NCBI RefSeq assembly: GCF_900104785.1
Contig: NZ_LT629733.1
Coordinates: forward strand, 714,501-778,500
Length of the DNA stretch: 64,000 nt
Direction: 5' to 3'
From: Formosa sp. Hel1_31_208
GTDB taxonomy: Bacteria > Bacteroidota > Bacteroidia > Flavobacteriales > Flavobacteriaceae
The position numbers and the translations under genes were made by a program. The number at the start of each line of letters is the position of its first letter. Within the stretch, counting starts at the first letter, position 1. This document shows positions 34,825 to 43,060 of this stretch, one piece after another. The notes beneath the pieces were generated by a model. The model made no database searches and had not been told where the DNA came from. It worked only from the letters and a program-made list of their open reading frames with translations.

Positions 34825-35790
34825 TTAAGAGATTTTTTCAGAGGTAGCATATTTTTCACGAAGTTTGCTAATCATCTCGCTAGTCATTTTTTCAAGATCA
34901 TAGTTGTGCTCCCAGCTCCAGTCGGCTCTAGCCGAAGAGTCATCAATAGACTTTGGCCAAGAATCAGCAATATGTTGTCTAAAATCTGGTTCATAAGTGA
35001 TTTCAAAATCGGGAATGTGCTTTTTTATAGCTTTGGAAATTTCTAAAGGTGTAAAACTCATGGCTGCTAAATTATATGATGACCTAATTTTAATTTGATC
35101 AGATGGCGCTTGCATAATGTTTACAGTCGCATTGATGGCATCATCCATATACATCATAGGTAGTTCAGTGTGCTGCGCTAAAAAGCACTCATACTTTTTG
35201 TGCTTTATAGCGTCGTGATAAATTTCTACGGCATAATCTGTAGTCCCTCCACCTGGTAAGGTTTTCCAACTAATCAATCCGGGATAACGTATGCTTCTCA
35301 CATCTACACCATATTTTTTATGATAATATTCGCACCAACGCTCACCAACTTGTTTGGTAATACCATAAACTGTAGTAGGTTCCATGGTTGTATGCTGGGG
35401 TGTATCGGTTGCTGGTGTAGATGGCCCAAATACCGCGATGCTTGAAGGCCAAAAGACATGTTTTATAAAACCATCTTTAGCAAGATTGAGAACATGAAAT
35501 AAAGAGTTCATGTTTAAATCCCAGGCTTTCATAGGATACTTTTCTCCTGTCGCACTTAGTATAGCGGCCATTAAATAAATGGTGTCAATATTGTACTTTT
35601 CAACACAAGTTCTTACTGAATTATAATCTTGAGCATCGACAATTTCAAAGATGCCCGAATTTACCACATCTAGATTATTATAGCTAATATCGCTGGCAAC
35701 AACGTTTTCTGTGCCATGAATATCCTTAAGTTTAAAAGTTAATTCAGAGCCAATTTGGCCGCAGGCACCAATAATCAATACTTTAGGCAT
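34825..35790 (-). CDS. L-threonine 3-dehydrogenase, SDR type
   Basis: A 321-aa extended short-chain dehydrogenase. The NAD site is IIGACGQIGSELTFKL (about 5-20), the catalytic Tyr/Lys is VYGITKQVGERWCEYY (about 141-156) and the substrate region has WPSSIAVFGPSTP and SIRYPGLISW. These, with GGTTDYAVEIYHDAI, are the features of the UDP-galactose-epimerase-like threonine dehydrogenases, which oxidise threonine to 2-amino-3-oxobutyrate. The usual partner 2-amino-3-ketobutyrate CoA ligase is not in the window. The AraC regulator next to it could control it, but this is only a guess from position. Confidence 0.9.
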   Translation of the reverse strand: MPKVLIIGACGQIGSELTFKLKDIHGTENVVASDISYNNLDVVNSGIFEIVDAQDYNSVRTCVEKYNIDTIYLMAAILSATGEKYPMKAWDLNMNSLFHVLNLAKDGFIKHVFWPSSIAVFGPSTPATDTPQHTTMEPTTVYGITKQVGERWCEYYHKKYGVDVRSIRYPGLISWKTLPGGGTTDYAVEIYHDAIKHKKYECFLAQHTELPMMYMDDAINATVNIMQAPSDQIKIRSSYNLAAMSFTPLEISKAIKKHIPDFEITYEPDFRQHIADSWPKSIDDSSARADWSWEHNYDLEKMTSEMISKLREKYATSEKIS

Positions 35791-35816
35791 AGCTATAAGG
35801 TGTTATATTGTTACCT

Positions 35817-35844
35817 CAAAAATAACAAGAATAAAGCCTACAAA
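35817..35844 (-). promoter_or_regulatory. Promoter of the threonine dehydrogenase gene
   Basis: On the - strand, TTTG (35844-35841), a 16-base spacer and TATTTTTG (35824-35817) lie 26 bases upstream of the ATG. The -7 box is exact; the spacer is slightly short. Confidence 0.45.
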
Positions 35845-35946
35845 AAATTTAAAATCGTAAAATTAACAACTCTTTAATTTTTGTTAATTGCCTATGAGAT
35901 ATTTGTGCTTTCAGTATATTTACCTCAAATTGAATTGTCCACACTT

Positions 35947-36471
35947 ATGCGTATTTATTTGTTGTATTATATCGGTTTAAGTTTGTTCCTATCCAACTGT
36001 AAAGACACTGGTGTTTCCGAAGTTGTTGAGGAAACACAAGAACAAATTCAGGCACGTACTATTAGTGAAAGAGATATTGACGATCTGCGCTATTCTGATT
36101 TTGGGTTGAGTGCAGATTCAAAAAAAGCAGTCAAGGATTGGCAGAAATTTCAAGAGCTTATTAATCAAACGGAATTCTTAAAAAACGGGGATTTAAGTTT
36201 TTTTAATGGTGAGCGTTTATTACTCAATACATTTTTACAAGAAATGAGTGTTGAAATGCCAAAACCGTTGCAAACCAACGAAATAATGGCAAGAATAGTG
36301 GCACTAGATACAAAAATGCAAAAACTGAATAGTTTGTTAACATTGGGTAATATTGATAAAGAAGAACAACTGCAAGCAATCAAGGAATACCTCATTACAT
36401 TATCAAATCTTATTCTTCAAATCAATAAGAAATTTGAATTTGAAAAGAATAATGTTTTAAAGCCGCAATAA
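35947..36471 (+). CDS. Hypothetical lipoprotein
   Basis: A 174-aa protein starting at ATG 35947, which gives a lipoprotein signal (MRIYLLYYIGLSLFLSNC, Cys18); an upstream TTG at 35881 would bury it. The rest is highly charged and helical with repeated Glu/Gln/Lys, such as VSEVVEETQEQIQA and NIDKEEQLQAIKEYLITL. No domain is recognised. It precedes the M13 peptidase by 111 bases, in which a separate promoter-like element is found, so the two need not be cotranscribed. Confidence 0.65.
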   Translation: MRIYLLYYIGLSLFLSNCKDTGVSEVVEETQEQIQARTISERDIDDLRYSDFGLSADSKKAVKDWQKFQELINQTEFLKNGDLSFFNGERLLLNTFLQEMSVEMPKPLQTNEIMARIVALDTKMQKLNSLLTLGNIDKEEQLQAIKEYLITLSNLILQINKKFEFEKNNVLKPQ

Positions 36472-36502
36472 TTTCCTGTTTCATCAGTTATTTTCTTAAT
36501 AT

Positions 36503-36531
36503 TTTGTTAATATGTAACAAATTTATCTTTA
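36503..36531 (+). promoter_or_regulatory. Promoter of the M13 peptidase gene
   Basis: TTTG (36503-36506), a 17-base spacer and TATCTTTA (36524-36531, seven of eight matches to TAnnTTTG) lie 51 bases before the ATG at 36583. Confidence 0.45.
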
Positions 36532-36582
36532 AAGGGTCTAATAAATAACTAATTTTAGTCAAATTAAATTTCCACAAACATT

Positions 36583-38646
36583 ATGAAAACCAATATTAAA
36601 AGTATTTTGGTGGTTTCTGTATTGGGTCTTGTTGCATTTTTAGGATGTAAGGAAGAGTCTAAAGACGAAACTGCTATGATTGAGAAGATTCCTGGAATTA
36701 ATCTCGAAAACATGGACACAACGGTGAGCCCAAAAGATGATTTTTATAGTTACGTTAATGGTAATTGGGTAAAAGCCACAACCATTCCAGAAGATGAAAC
36801 GCGCTGGGGCGGCTTTGGTGTTTTACGTAAAGCTACCAGAGCTGATGTATTAGATATTATGAATACATCAAAAGAGCTTGGTAAATATGAAGAAGGCACA
36901 GACCAAAAAAAGGCACTTCATATTTTTGAAACAGCTTTAGATACAGTAGCTAGAGATAAAGCTGGTATCAAACCTATCCAACCATTATTAGATGCAATAG
37001 ATAGTATCAACACTCTTGAAGACATGCAAACTATTTATGCCACAACAATTGGAGTTTCTGCTCCATTTGCAGGAATAGGAGCTAACGCAGATCTTAATAA
37101 CAGTAGTATGAATGTGGCTTGGGTTTTTCCAGGAGGTACAGGATTACAGCGTGATTATTATTTAGATCAAGATACGAAGTCACAAGAAATTAGAGAACAA
37201 TACGTTGCTCATGTTTCTAGAATGTTACAATATATTGATTATAGTAAAGAAGATGCTGATGCAGCGGCTGAGAAAATCTTAGCAATGGAAACCCAATTGG
37301 TTGAGCCAAGATTAGATAAAGTGGCTATGCGAGACGCTCGTAACTATAACAATCCAACATCTTTAGAAGATTTACAAAACATGTGTCCAGCAATAGACTG
37401 GAATAAGTTGATTACAGATATGGGTATCACAAAGGAGATGGAAAAACTTAATGTGATGCAACCGACATATATGTCTGCCATGAGTGACTTTTTAAAGTCA
37501 ACTTCAATTGAAGATATTAAAATCTTAATGGACTGGAGTACTCTTGATAATGCTGCAGGATATTTAAGTACTGAAATTGAAAAAGCAAATTGGGAGTTTT
37601 ATGGAAAGACTCTGAATGGAGCAAAAAAGATGCGTCCAGCTGATGAACGTGCACTTGGTACCGTTGATGGGACCGTAGGTGAGGCTATTGGTAAATTATA
37701 TGTAGATGCAAAATTTCCACCTGAAGCTAAGGAAAAAGCAGAAAAGATGATTGCTAACGTAATTAAAGCTTTCCAAAATAGAATCCAAGATTTAGATTGG
37801 ATGACAGATTCTACAAAAATAAAAGCTGTTGAAAAGTTAGACAAATTTACAGTGAAAATTGCGTATCCAGATGAATGGGAAGATTATTCAAAAATGATGG
37901 TGAAAGAAGGTAATTCTTATGCTGAAAATATGTTAGCTGTAGGACAATGGCAAATGGAGAAAAACTTATCTGAAATAGGTGAGCCAGTTGATAAATCAGA
38001 ATGGGGAATGCCACCACAAATGGTTAACGCATATTTTAACCCTTTAAACAACGAGATTGTTTTTCCAGCAGCAATTTTACAACCACCTTTTTATAATTAT
38101 ACGGCTGATGAAGCTGTAAATTATGGAGGTATTGGAGCAGTTATTGGTCATGAAATTTCACATGCATTTGATGATTCAGGAGCGCGTTTTGATGGCGACG
38201 GAAATTTAAAAAACTGGTGGACAGATACAGATCTTGAAGAGTTTACAAAACGTGGAGATGCTTTAGCAGAACAGTATAGTGCTATTGAGGTTATGGATAG
38301 CGTCTATATCAACGGTAAATTTACCTTAGGTGAAAATATTGGAGATCTTGGCGGTGTGCTTGGAGCTTATGACGGATTACAATTATATTTTGCGGAAAAT
38401 GGAAGACCAGAAAACATTGATGGGTTTACTCCAGAACAGCGCTTCTTCATGTCTTGGGCAACCGTTTGGCGAACCTTAACTAGAGATGATGCATTAAGAA
38501 CTCAGGTTAAAACAGATCCACATTCGCCAGGAATTCAAAGAGCAATACAACCGTTAAAAAACATTGATGCTTTTTATGAAGCATTTGATATTAAAGATGG
38601 GGATAAAATGTGGCTAGCACCTAAAGATCGCGTTAGAATTTGGTAA
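36583..38646 (+). CDS. M13 family metallopeptidase (neprilysin-like) lipoprotein
   Basis: A 687-aa zinc peptidase. The lipobox is AFLGC (Cys22). The zinc site is GHEISHAFDDSGARFD (HExxH near residue 523) and the third ligand is ENIGDLGG (near 584). The conserved NAYFNP substrate-binding motif (VNAYFNPLNNEIVFPA, near 484) and the C-terminal RVRIW (in place of the usual CRVW) are present. It is the full family length, so it should cleave short peptides at the periplasmic side of an envelope membrane. A strong terminator follows. Confidence 0.94.
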   Translation: MKTNIKSILVVSVLGLVAFLGCKEESKDETAMIEKIPGINLENMDTTVSPKDDFYSYVNGNWVKATTIPEDETRWGGFGVLRKATRADVLDIMNTSKELGKYEEGTDQKKALHIFETALDTVARDKAGIKPIQPLLDAIDSINTLEDMQTIYATTIGVSAPFAGIGANADLNNSSMNVAWVFPGGTGLQRDYYLDQDTKSQEIREQYVAHVSRMLQYIDYSKEDADAAAEKILAMETQLVEPRLDKVAMRDARNYNNPTSLEDLQNMCPAIDWNKLITDMGITKEMEKLNVMQPTYMSAMSDFLKSTSIEDIKILMDWSTLDNAAGYLSTEIEKANWEFYGKTLNGAKKMRPADERALGTVDGTVGEAIGKLYVDAKFPPEAKEKAEKMIANVIKAFQNRIQDLDWMTDSTKIKAVEKLDKFTVKIAYPDEWEDYSKMMVKEGNSYAENMLAVGQWQMEKNLSEIGEPVDKSEWGMPPQMVNAYFNPLNNEIVFPAAILQPPFYNYTADEAVNYGGIGAVIGHEISHAFDDSGARFDGDGNLKNWWTDTDLEEFTKRGDALAEQYSAIEVMDSVYINGKFTLGENIGDLGGVLGAYDGLQLYFAENGRPENIDGFTPEQRFFMSWATVWRTLTRDDALRTQVKTDPHSPGIQRAIQPLKNIDAFYEAFDIKDGDKMWLAPKDRVRIW

Positions 38647-38667
38647 ACAAGCCTAGTTATTATTAAA

Positions 38668-38695
38668 AAAAAGCGACCATTTGGTCGCTTTTTTT
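38668..38695. terminator. Bidirectional terminator between M13 peptidase and TPR gene
   Basis: AAGCGACCA (38671-38679) pairs with TGGTCGCTT (38682-38690) around a two-base loop, with A runs before and T runs after. It can stop both convergent transcripts. Confidence 0.85.
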
Positions 38696-38713
38696 GTTTT
38701 GTAAAAAAGGCTA

Positions 38714-39409
38714 TTAGTCTTTATTAGCTCCTGTTTTTCGTGCTTCAAGCGCATCTTTACTAAGTTTTGCCAAATTAAAATTAGCATCCATTGTAATAAC
38801 TTCATTCAGTAAATTGATAGCTTGGTCTAAATTATCAGTTTGATTCATGTTAAATACCACCAGTGCTTTCATGTAGGTTAGAGCACCTTTTAGAGAGACT
38901 TCATAAGGTCTTTGCGATTCATAATAACCACGCTTCATGTCAGGTTTCACATTTGCCAAACCATAATCAACACTGGCTTTTGCTCCTGATAAATCTTGAA
39001 GCTGTGTTTTTAAATCTGCTATTTCGTAAGCGATATAAGGATTTGCATTTCTTTTAAATAACTCTTCGTAGAATACAACTGCGCGTTTTGGTTGGTTAAC
39101 CGCTTTTAGTGCTATTGCTTTAACTTCAGTATTAATGTCTGAGTCATTAGGATTTTGTTCAATACCAATGGTATTTAATGCTTCCACGTTACGACCTTCA
39201 GAAACATAAACATACGCTAAGGTATCTAGCCTTGCCTGAGATGGTTGAAGTGCTTGTAAATGTGTCATGGCATTTATAACACCTTGAGCATCACCTTGTA
39301 CTTGCATTTGTTTATAATAGGTTTCAAAGTGTTTTAAAAGTTCAGATTTTGTTTGAGCCGTTGCTCCAATGGTTGTCATTACCGCTAGAAGTAATATGAT
39401 TTTTTTCAT
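38714..39409 (-). CDS. Periplasmic TPR-like protein
   Basis: A 231-aa exported protein with a signal peptide (KKIILLLAVMTTIGATAQ). The body is helical with tetratricopeptide-like repeats: DAQGVINAMTHLQALQPSQA, KRAVVFYEELFKRNANPYIA and DQAINLLNEVITMDANFNLA. TPR proteins act as scaffolds; the partner is unknown. No catalytic residues are seen. It stands alone, 70 bases after the SDR gene in the same direction. Confidence 0.75.
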   Translation of the reverse strand: MKKIILLLAVMTTIGATAQTKSELLKHFETYYKQMQVQGDAQGVINAMTHLQALQPSQARLDTLAYVYVSEGRNVEALNTIGIEQNPNDSDINTEVKAIALKAVNQPKRAVVFYEELFKRNANPYIAYEIADLKTQLQDLSGAKASVDYGLANVKPDMKRGYYESQRPYEVSLKGALTYMKALVVFNMNQTDNLDQAINLLNEVITMDANFNLAKLSKDALEARKTGANKD

Positions 39410-39479
39410 GATATTGATAATTTACTTGCGCCAAAACTAAAAAAATTAATAAGATTAATTCTTAAAAGTCTGCTAATTA

Positions 39480-40286
39480 TTAGAGTTTTACTTTGAACTT
39501 GTAATTCAAAAGGCGTACCAACTTTTCAGAATTAATAATTTTCCCTTCACTTTTCTGCTTAAACTCAAAATGAGGAATGGGTATTTGCAAGCTTTCACAC
39601 ACTGTTGTGTAGTAGTTTTTTCTAGTTGGGTGAGGTGTGGTAGACGCATTAAAAACCGTATTCCAAGTCTGATGCTTAAGTATAGAGACTATGATTCCAA
39701 TACAATCCTTACGATGAATAAGATTTACTGGTGCATCTGGATTTTTTAAATCTGTTTTACAAGATAAGAATTTGGCGGGATGACGGTCTTCAGCAAAGAG
39801 ACCACCAAAACGTAAAATGGTTGTTTTGAAGTTTTTGTTCTTCTGAAACAGTGCCTCTACAGCAACGAGCTGCTTTGCATTTATAGACCTTGCTGTAGGA
39901 CTGGTTTCGTTGATAATTGGAATTGATGTAGCGTCTGCGAAAACTGAAGTTGAACCAATAAATAGTACCTGTTTTATTTCAGAGGATTCAATATGAGTAA
40001 TGAGATGTTCTATCTTCTGAACATAATTACCCTTTGGATCTTTGCGAAGACCGGGAGGAATATTAAGAATGAGTGTTTTACAATGCGCGAGACAGGACGT
40101 AATAGACCCTACAACACCTTCCGAAGTTAATTGAACGATAAATGGCGAAACTCCTTCAGTCTCAAGCATCACAATTTTTGATGCACTCGTTGTGGATCCA
40201 TTTACATGATACCCATTTTCAATGAGATGTTTAGCCAACGGAAGGCCCAACCAACCGCAGCCTATGACGCAAATATTTTGTTTCAA
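39480..40286 (-). CDS. NAD(P)-binding SDR/epimerase-like protein (YeeZ type)
   Basis: A 268-aa Rossmann protein. The nucleotide site is IGCGWLGLPLAKHL (about 8-21), the GxGxxG variant of the YeeZ group rather than classic epimerases. FIGSTSVFAD (about 104-113) fits the central strand, and the expected YxxxK catalytic pair is not obvious, since the region reads SPTARSINAKQLVAVEALF. RFGGLFAEDRHPAKFL is a conserved late block. It may bind a nucleotide without oxidoreductase activity. Substrate unknown. Confidence 0.75.
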   Translation of the reverse strand: MKQNICVIGCGWLGLPLAKHLIENGYHVNGSTTSASKIVMLETEGVSPFIVQLTSEGVVGSITSCLAHCKTLILNIPPGLRKDPKGNYVQKIEHLITHIESSEIKQVLFIGSTSVFADATSIPIINETSPTARSINAKQLVAVEALFQKNKNFKTTILRFGGLFAEDRHPAKFLSCKTDLKNPDAPVNLIHRKDCIGIIVSILKHQTWNTVFNASTTPHPTRKNYYTTVCESLQIPIPHFEFKQKSEGKIINSEKLVRLLNYKFKVKL

Positions 40287-40397
40287 GTTTCAAGTTTTAA
40301 GTGATTTGAAATGTACAAATAATTGCACGAATCTAGGTTTTAGTATAATTGACTATTTTTCAGTAACTTTAAGTTCAACACAAAAATTAAATTGGTT

Positions 40398-40865
40398 ATG
40401 GGCATTAAAAGTTTTCAAGGAGCAAGGAAGCTGCAAGGGACAGCAGGCACCACAGTGGCAATTACAGTAAGTGATTTTATGACTCGTGATCTCATCACGT
40501 TTAAACCAGAACAATCGGTAGAAGAAGTCATTCAAACTTTAATTAAGTACAAGATTTCTGGAGGACCAGTAGTTAATAATAACAATGAATTGGTTGGTAT
40601 TATTTCTGAAGGCGATTGCTTAAAACAAATTAGTGAAAGTAGGTATTACAATATGCCAATGGAACAACATACGGTTGAGAATAGAATGGCACGAAATGTT
40701 GAAACTATTGATGGTAATATGAATGTGTTTGATGCTGCCAACGTATTCTTAGAGTCTAAAATTCGTCGTTTTCCAATTGTTGAAAATGGTAAATTGGTAG
40801 GACAAATTAGTCAGAAAGATATTCTCAAAGCGGCTTTAGAGCTAAAAGGTCAAAACTGGAAATAG
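40398..40865 (+). CDS. CBS domain pair protein
   Basis: A 155-aa cytosolic protein made of two CBS domains: the first VSDFMTRDLITFKPEQSV with GGPVVNNNNELVGIISEGDC, the second ENRMARNVETIDGNMNVFDA with FPIVENGKLVGQISQKDIL. Tandem CBS units bind adenosine nucleotides and sense energy state. ATG 40398 is preferred over a TTG at 40392. No fused effector domain is present, so the partner it regulates is unknown. It nearly touches the convergent GIDE gene (two bases apart). Confidence 0.9.
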   Translation: MGIKSFQGARKLQGTAGTTVAITVSDFMTRDLITFKPEQSVEEVIQTLIKYKISGGPVVNNNNELVGIISEGDCLKQISESRYYNMPMEQHTVENRMARNVETIDGNMNVFDAANVFLESKIRRFPIVENGKLVGQISQKDILKAALELKGQNWK

Positions 40866-40867
40866 CC

Positions 40868-41557
40868 TTATCGTCTTCTAGTATTTGGCAATACTTCAGG
40901 GAGGTCAGTGATGATTAGCTTGGTCTTACCTTCACTTTCTAATTCGGCAATTTTAGAATATGGGTATTCAGGTAAGGGCTCATTGAGCGTCTTCCATTTA
41001 ACAATGCCCGCTGCAGTGATTTGCTCTCCAATTTCAATAACACCTTCGGTAACCCGTAAACTCTTATTAAAACCAAAATAAGTCTCACTTTTGATATTGA
41101 ATTGTCGAAGTAAAGCTTCAAATTCTGGTGTTGGGTCATTAAAAGTTCCTGATTTCTGTTTGCGGTCTTTTACAAGATGACAAATATAGTTTTTTGGATT
41201 GTTTGATGGTTTCACGATGACAAAGTCATTGTTGGTGTTTATAAAGAACTCTTGAAACTTTTCTTCAGATGTGATGGTTTTCCAATGTGAACTTTTTCCA
41301 GTACTTACTAGTTGTTCAATTTTTATTTGATAGAAAACACATTGACGTTTTGAGTAAGGGGCAATTAATGGTTCTTTAACATGCAGTGCTTTACCAGTAA
41401 CTTTGGACAATTCATTGGTTCGTAAACTAGAAGCAGGCTTCACTGGAATTTTTGAGAGCGTTCTAATAATCACATTTTTACCGTTATAATAATAGGCGAG
41501 GAGTGCGATAATTCCGATTGCAAGAATAACGATTGAAATAAGTATTGGAACGTTCAT
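40868..41557 (-). CDS. GIDE-domain membrane protein
   Basis: A 229-aa protein with one N-terminal membrane helix (ILISIVILAIGIIALLAYYY, about 5-24) and a soluble body resembling the GIDE domain (PF12483) named after the human mitochondrial ubiquitin ligase MUL1/GIDE: VTGKALHVKEPLIAPYSKR, QCVFYQIKIEQLV and late FGFNKSLRVTEGVIEIGEQI. The RING part of the eukaryotic protein is absent, so it has no ligase activity. Bacterial GIDE-domain proteins are membrane proteins of unknown role. Confidence 0.7.
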   Translation of the reverse strand: MNVPILISIVILAIGIIALLAYYYNGKNVIIRTLSKIPVKPASSLRTNELSKVTGKALHVKEPLIAPYSKRQCVFYQIKIEQLVSTGKSSHWKTITSEEKFQEFFINTNNDFVIVKPSNNPKNYICHLVKDRKQKSGTFNDPTPEFEALLRQFNIKSETYFGFNKSLRVTEGVIEIGEQITAAGIVKWKTLNEPLPEYPYSKIAELESEGKTKLIITDLPEVLPNTRRR

Positions 41558-41610
41558 AATGTGGTTAACTTGTTTATATAGGTACTGAAATATATTAAAA
41601 TGTTACAGCC

Positions 41611-41961
41611 TTAACTTTCTCGTTTTACTAATGCGTAATAATCACCTTCTAAAGGCAAATAGCCTTGATCGTAAACAAAATAATATATCGTTCCAACTTT
41701 CGTGGTATAGATACTTGTAAAATAATTAAAATCGAATCCCTTTTCAATGAGTTTGGCTCTAGATACCTTTTTCTTTTGGTCTGGATTGAGGGTTTCTAAA
41801 ATACGGTAGTTTTTTCTCAAACGATTATTCGTATTTCTAATGAGGTTTTTACTGTCTTTATTAATCGCATTATTATAGGCGTTGCGACAGGCATCACTGC
41901 AGAATTTTTTATCAATTCTACCTACTATTTTATTGCCGCATTCAGGACATTGTTTTTGCAT
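41611..41961 (-). CDS. Zinc-ribbon protein
   Basis: A 116-aa protein that begins with a zinc ribbon CPECGNKIVGRIDKKFCSDA (Cys5, Cys8, Cys21 and Cys25, the last in the following CRNAY), followed by a basic helical region (NNRLRKNYRILETLNPDQKK) and a beta-rich end with YYFVYDQGYLPLEGDYYAL. Basic helices after a zinc ribbon suggest nucleic-acid binding, but no named family is certain. It overlaps the GNAT gene upstream by 20 bases, so the two are translationally coupled. Confidence 0.7.
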   Translation of the reverse strand: MQKQCPECGNKIVGRIDKKFCSDACRNAYNNAINKDSKNLIRNTNNRLRKNYRILETLNPDQKKKVSRAKLIEKGFDFNYFTSIYTTKVGTIYYFVYDQGYLPLEGDYYALVKRES

Positions 41962-42493
41962 AATCTTGGTTTTTTAGTTCATACCAATTAATTAGTTCTC
42001 CTTCATAAGTAAATTGTTCATGGTACTGTAATCCTATGTTTTGTAATATTTTGTTTGAGGCGATATTGCCTATTTCGGCAGCACCACAAATGAGATCTAG
42101 TTTCAAATTGTCAAAACCAAAATCTAATACTGCTTGAGCCGATTCTTTGGCATAACCTTTTCCCCAATATTTTGGAATTAATCTATACCCTATGTCATAG
42201 AAATCGCGTTTACTTCCCAAAGTCTCTTTATCACCAGTGTTAAATTTTAAACCAGACCAACCAATAAAATTTCCAGATGATTTTTCAATAGCAGCGAAAC
42301 GGCCAATTCCACGTTCATTATATTGTTCAATAATGAAATTAATGATAGTTTCGGCTTGTGTTTTGGTGGTGATAGGATTCTTGCCAAGATATTGATGAAC
42401 CTTGGGATTGGAGTCTAACTCAAATATGCCGTCCATATCAGTGGGTAATATATCACGCAAAATAAGATGTTCTGTTTCTAAGTAAAAGGTCAT
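41942..42493 (-). CDS. GNAT family N-acetyltransferase
   Basis: A 183-aa acetyltransferase of the RimJ/RimL-like type. Visible blocks are TEHLILRDILPTDMDGIF (start), IGRFAAIEKSSGNFIGWSGL (about 76-95) and the acetyl-CoA-binding region GYRLIPKYWGKGYAKESAQA (about 120-139). The acceptor amine is unknown. It is the first gene of a two-gene - strand unit with the zinc-ribbon gene. Confidence 0.88.
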   Translation of the reverse strand: MTFYLETEHLILRDILPTDMDGIFELDSNPKVHQYLGKNPITTKTQAETIINFIIEQYNERGIGRFAAIEKSSGNFIGWSGLKFNTGDKETLGSKRDFYDIGYRLIPKYWGKGYAKESAQAVLDFGFDNLKLDLICGAAEIGNIASNKILQNIGLQYHEQFTYEGELINWYELKNQDYAKTMS

Positions 42494-42654
42494 AGGTAAA
42501 GATACAAAATATCCGTTTGCAAATGACTACAAACATTTACAAACGATTTTAAATAAGTAACTACCGACTAACATTTGCAAGCTGTCCCATATTTGTAGTG
42601 TTGAATCAATGAAGGTTCAATAGCATTAACTGTTTAACATTAAAATTTAAAATT

Positions 42655-42987
42655 ATGAACACACTTAGAAACAAAGTACAGTTGATTGGAAGATTAGGAC
42701 AAGATCCAGAAATTGTAAACTTCGAAGACGGAAACAAAATGGCAAAATTCTCTTTAGCTACAGATGATAGCTACAAAGACAAAGAGGGAAACAAAGTAGA
42801 ACGTGCTTACTGGCATAATGTGATTGTGCGTGGCGGACTTGTAAAGGTAGTTGAAGAGTACGTCACTAAGGGCAAAGAAATAGCCATTGAAGGAAAGTTA
42901 ACCAATCGGTCTTGGGACGACAAGGAGGGTAACAAGCGTTATACGACCGAAATTATTTGTAATGAATTATTAATGCTAGGGAAATAA
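42655..42987 (+). CDS. ssb: Single-stranded DNA-binding protein, short form
   Basis: A 110-aa OB-fold protein, starting MNTLRNKVQLIGRLGQDPEI with AYWHNVIVRGGLVKVVEEYV and GKLTNRSWDDKEGNKRYTTE, the usual SSB core. It lacks the Gly/Pro-rich linker and acidic C-terminal tail that recruit replication proteins (E. coli SSB has 178 aa), so it may be a specialised copy rather than the main replication SSB. It has its own terminator and is monocistronic. Confidence 0.9.
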   Translation: MNTLRNKVQLIGRLGQDPEIVNFEDGNKMAKFSLATDDSYKDKEGNKVERAYWHNVIVRGGLVKVVEEYVTKGKEIAIEGKLTNRSWDDKEGNKRYTTEIICNELLMLGK

Positions 42988-43010
42988 CAATCGGTAATCA
43001 ATGTATTTTA

Positions 43011-43039
43011 AAAAGGCTTCCATCATGGAAGCCTTTTTT
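43011..43039 (+). terminator. Terminator after the ssb gene
   Basis: GGCTTCCAT (43015-43023) pairs with ATGGAAGCC (43025-43033), preceded by AAAA and followed by T6. It may also serve the convergent paralogue gene at 43061. Confidence 0.85.
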
Positions 43040-43060
43040 GTTTTTTAAATCACTTGAGGA

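Noticed and set aside
40284..40305. Direct repeat of GTTTCAA before the SDR gene
   Set aside because: It is two short copies in AT-rich DNA, with no array, no further copies and no nearby associated genes.
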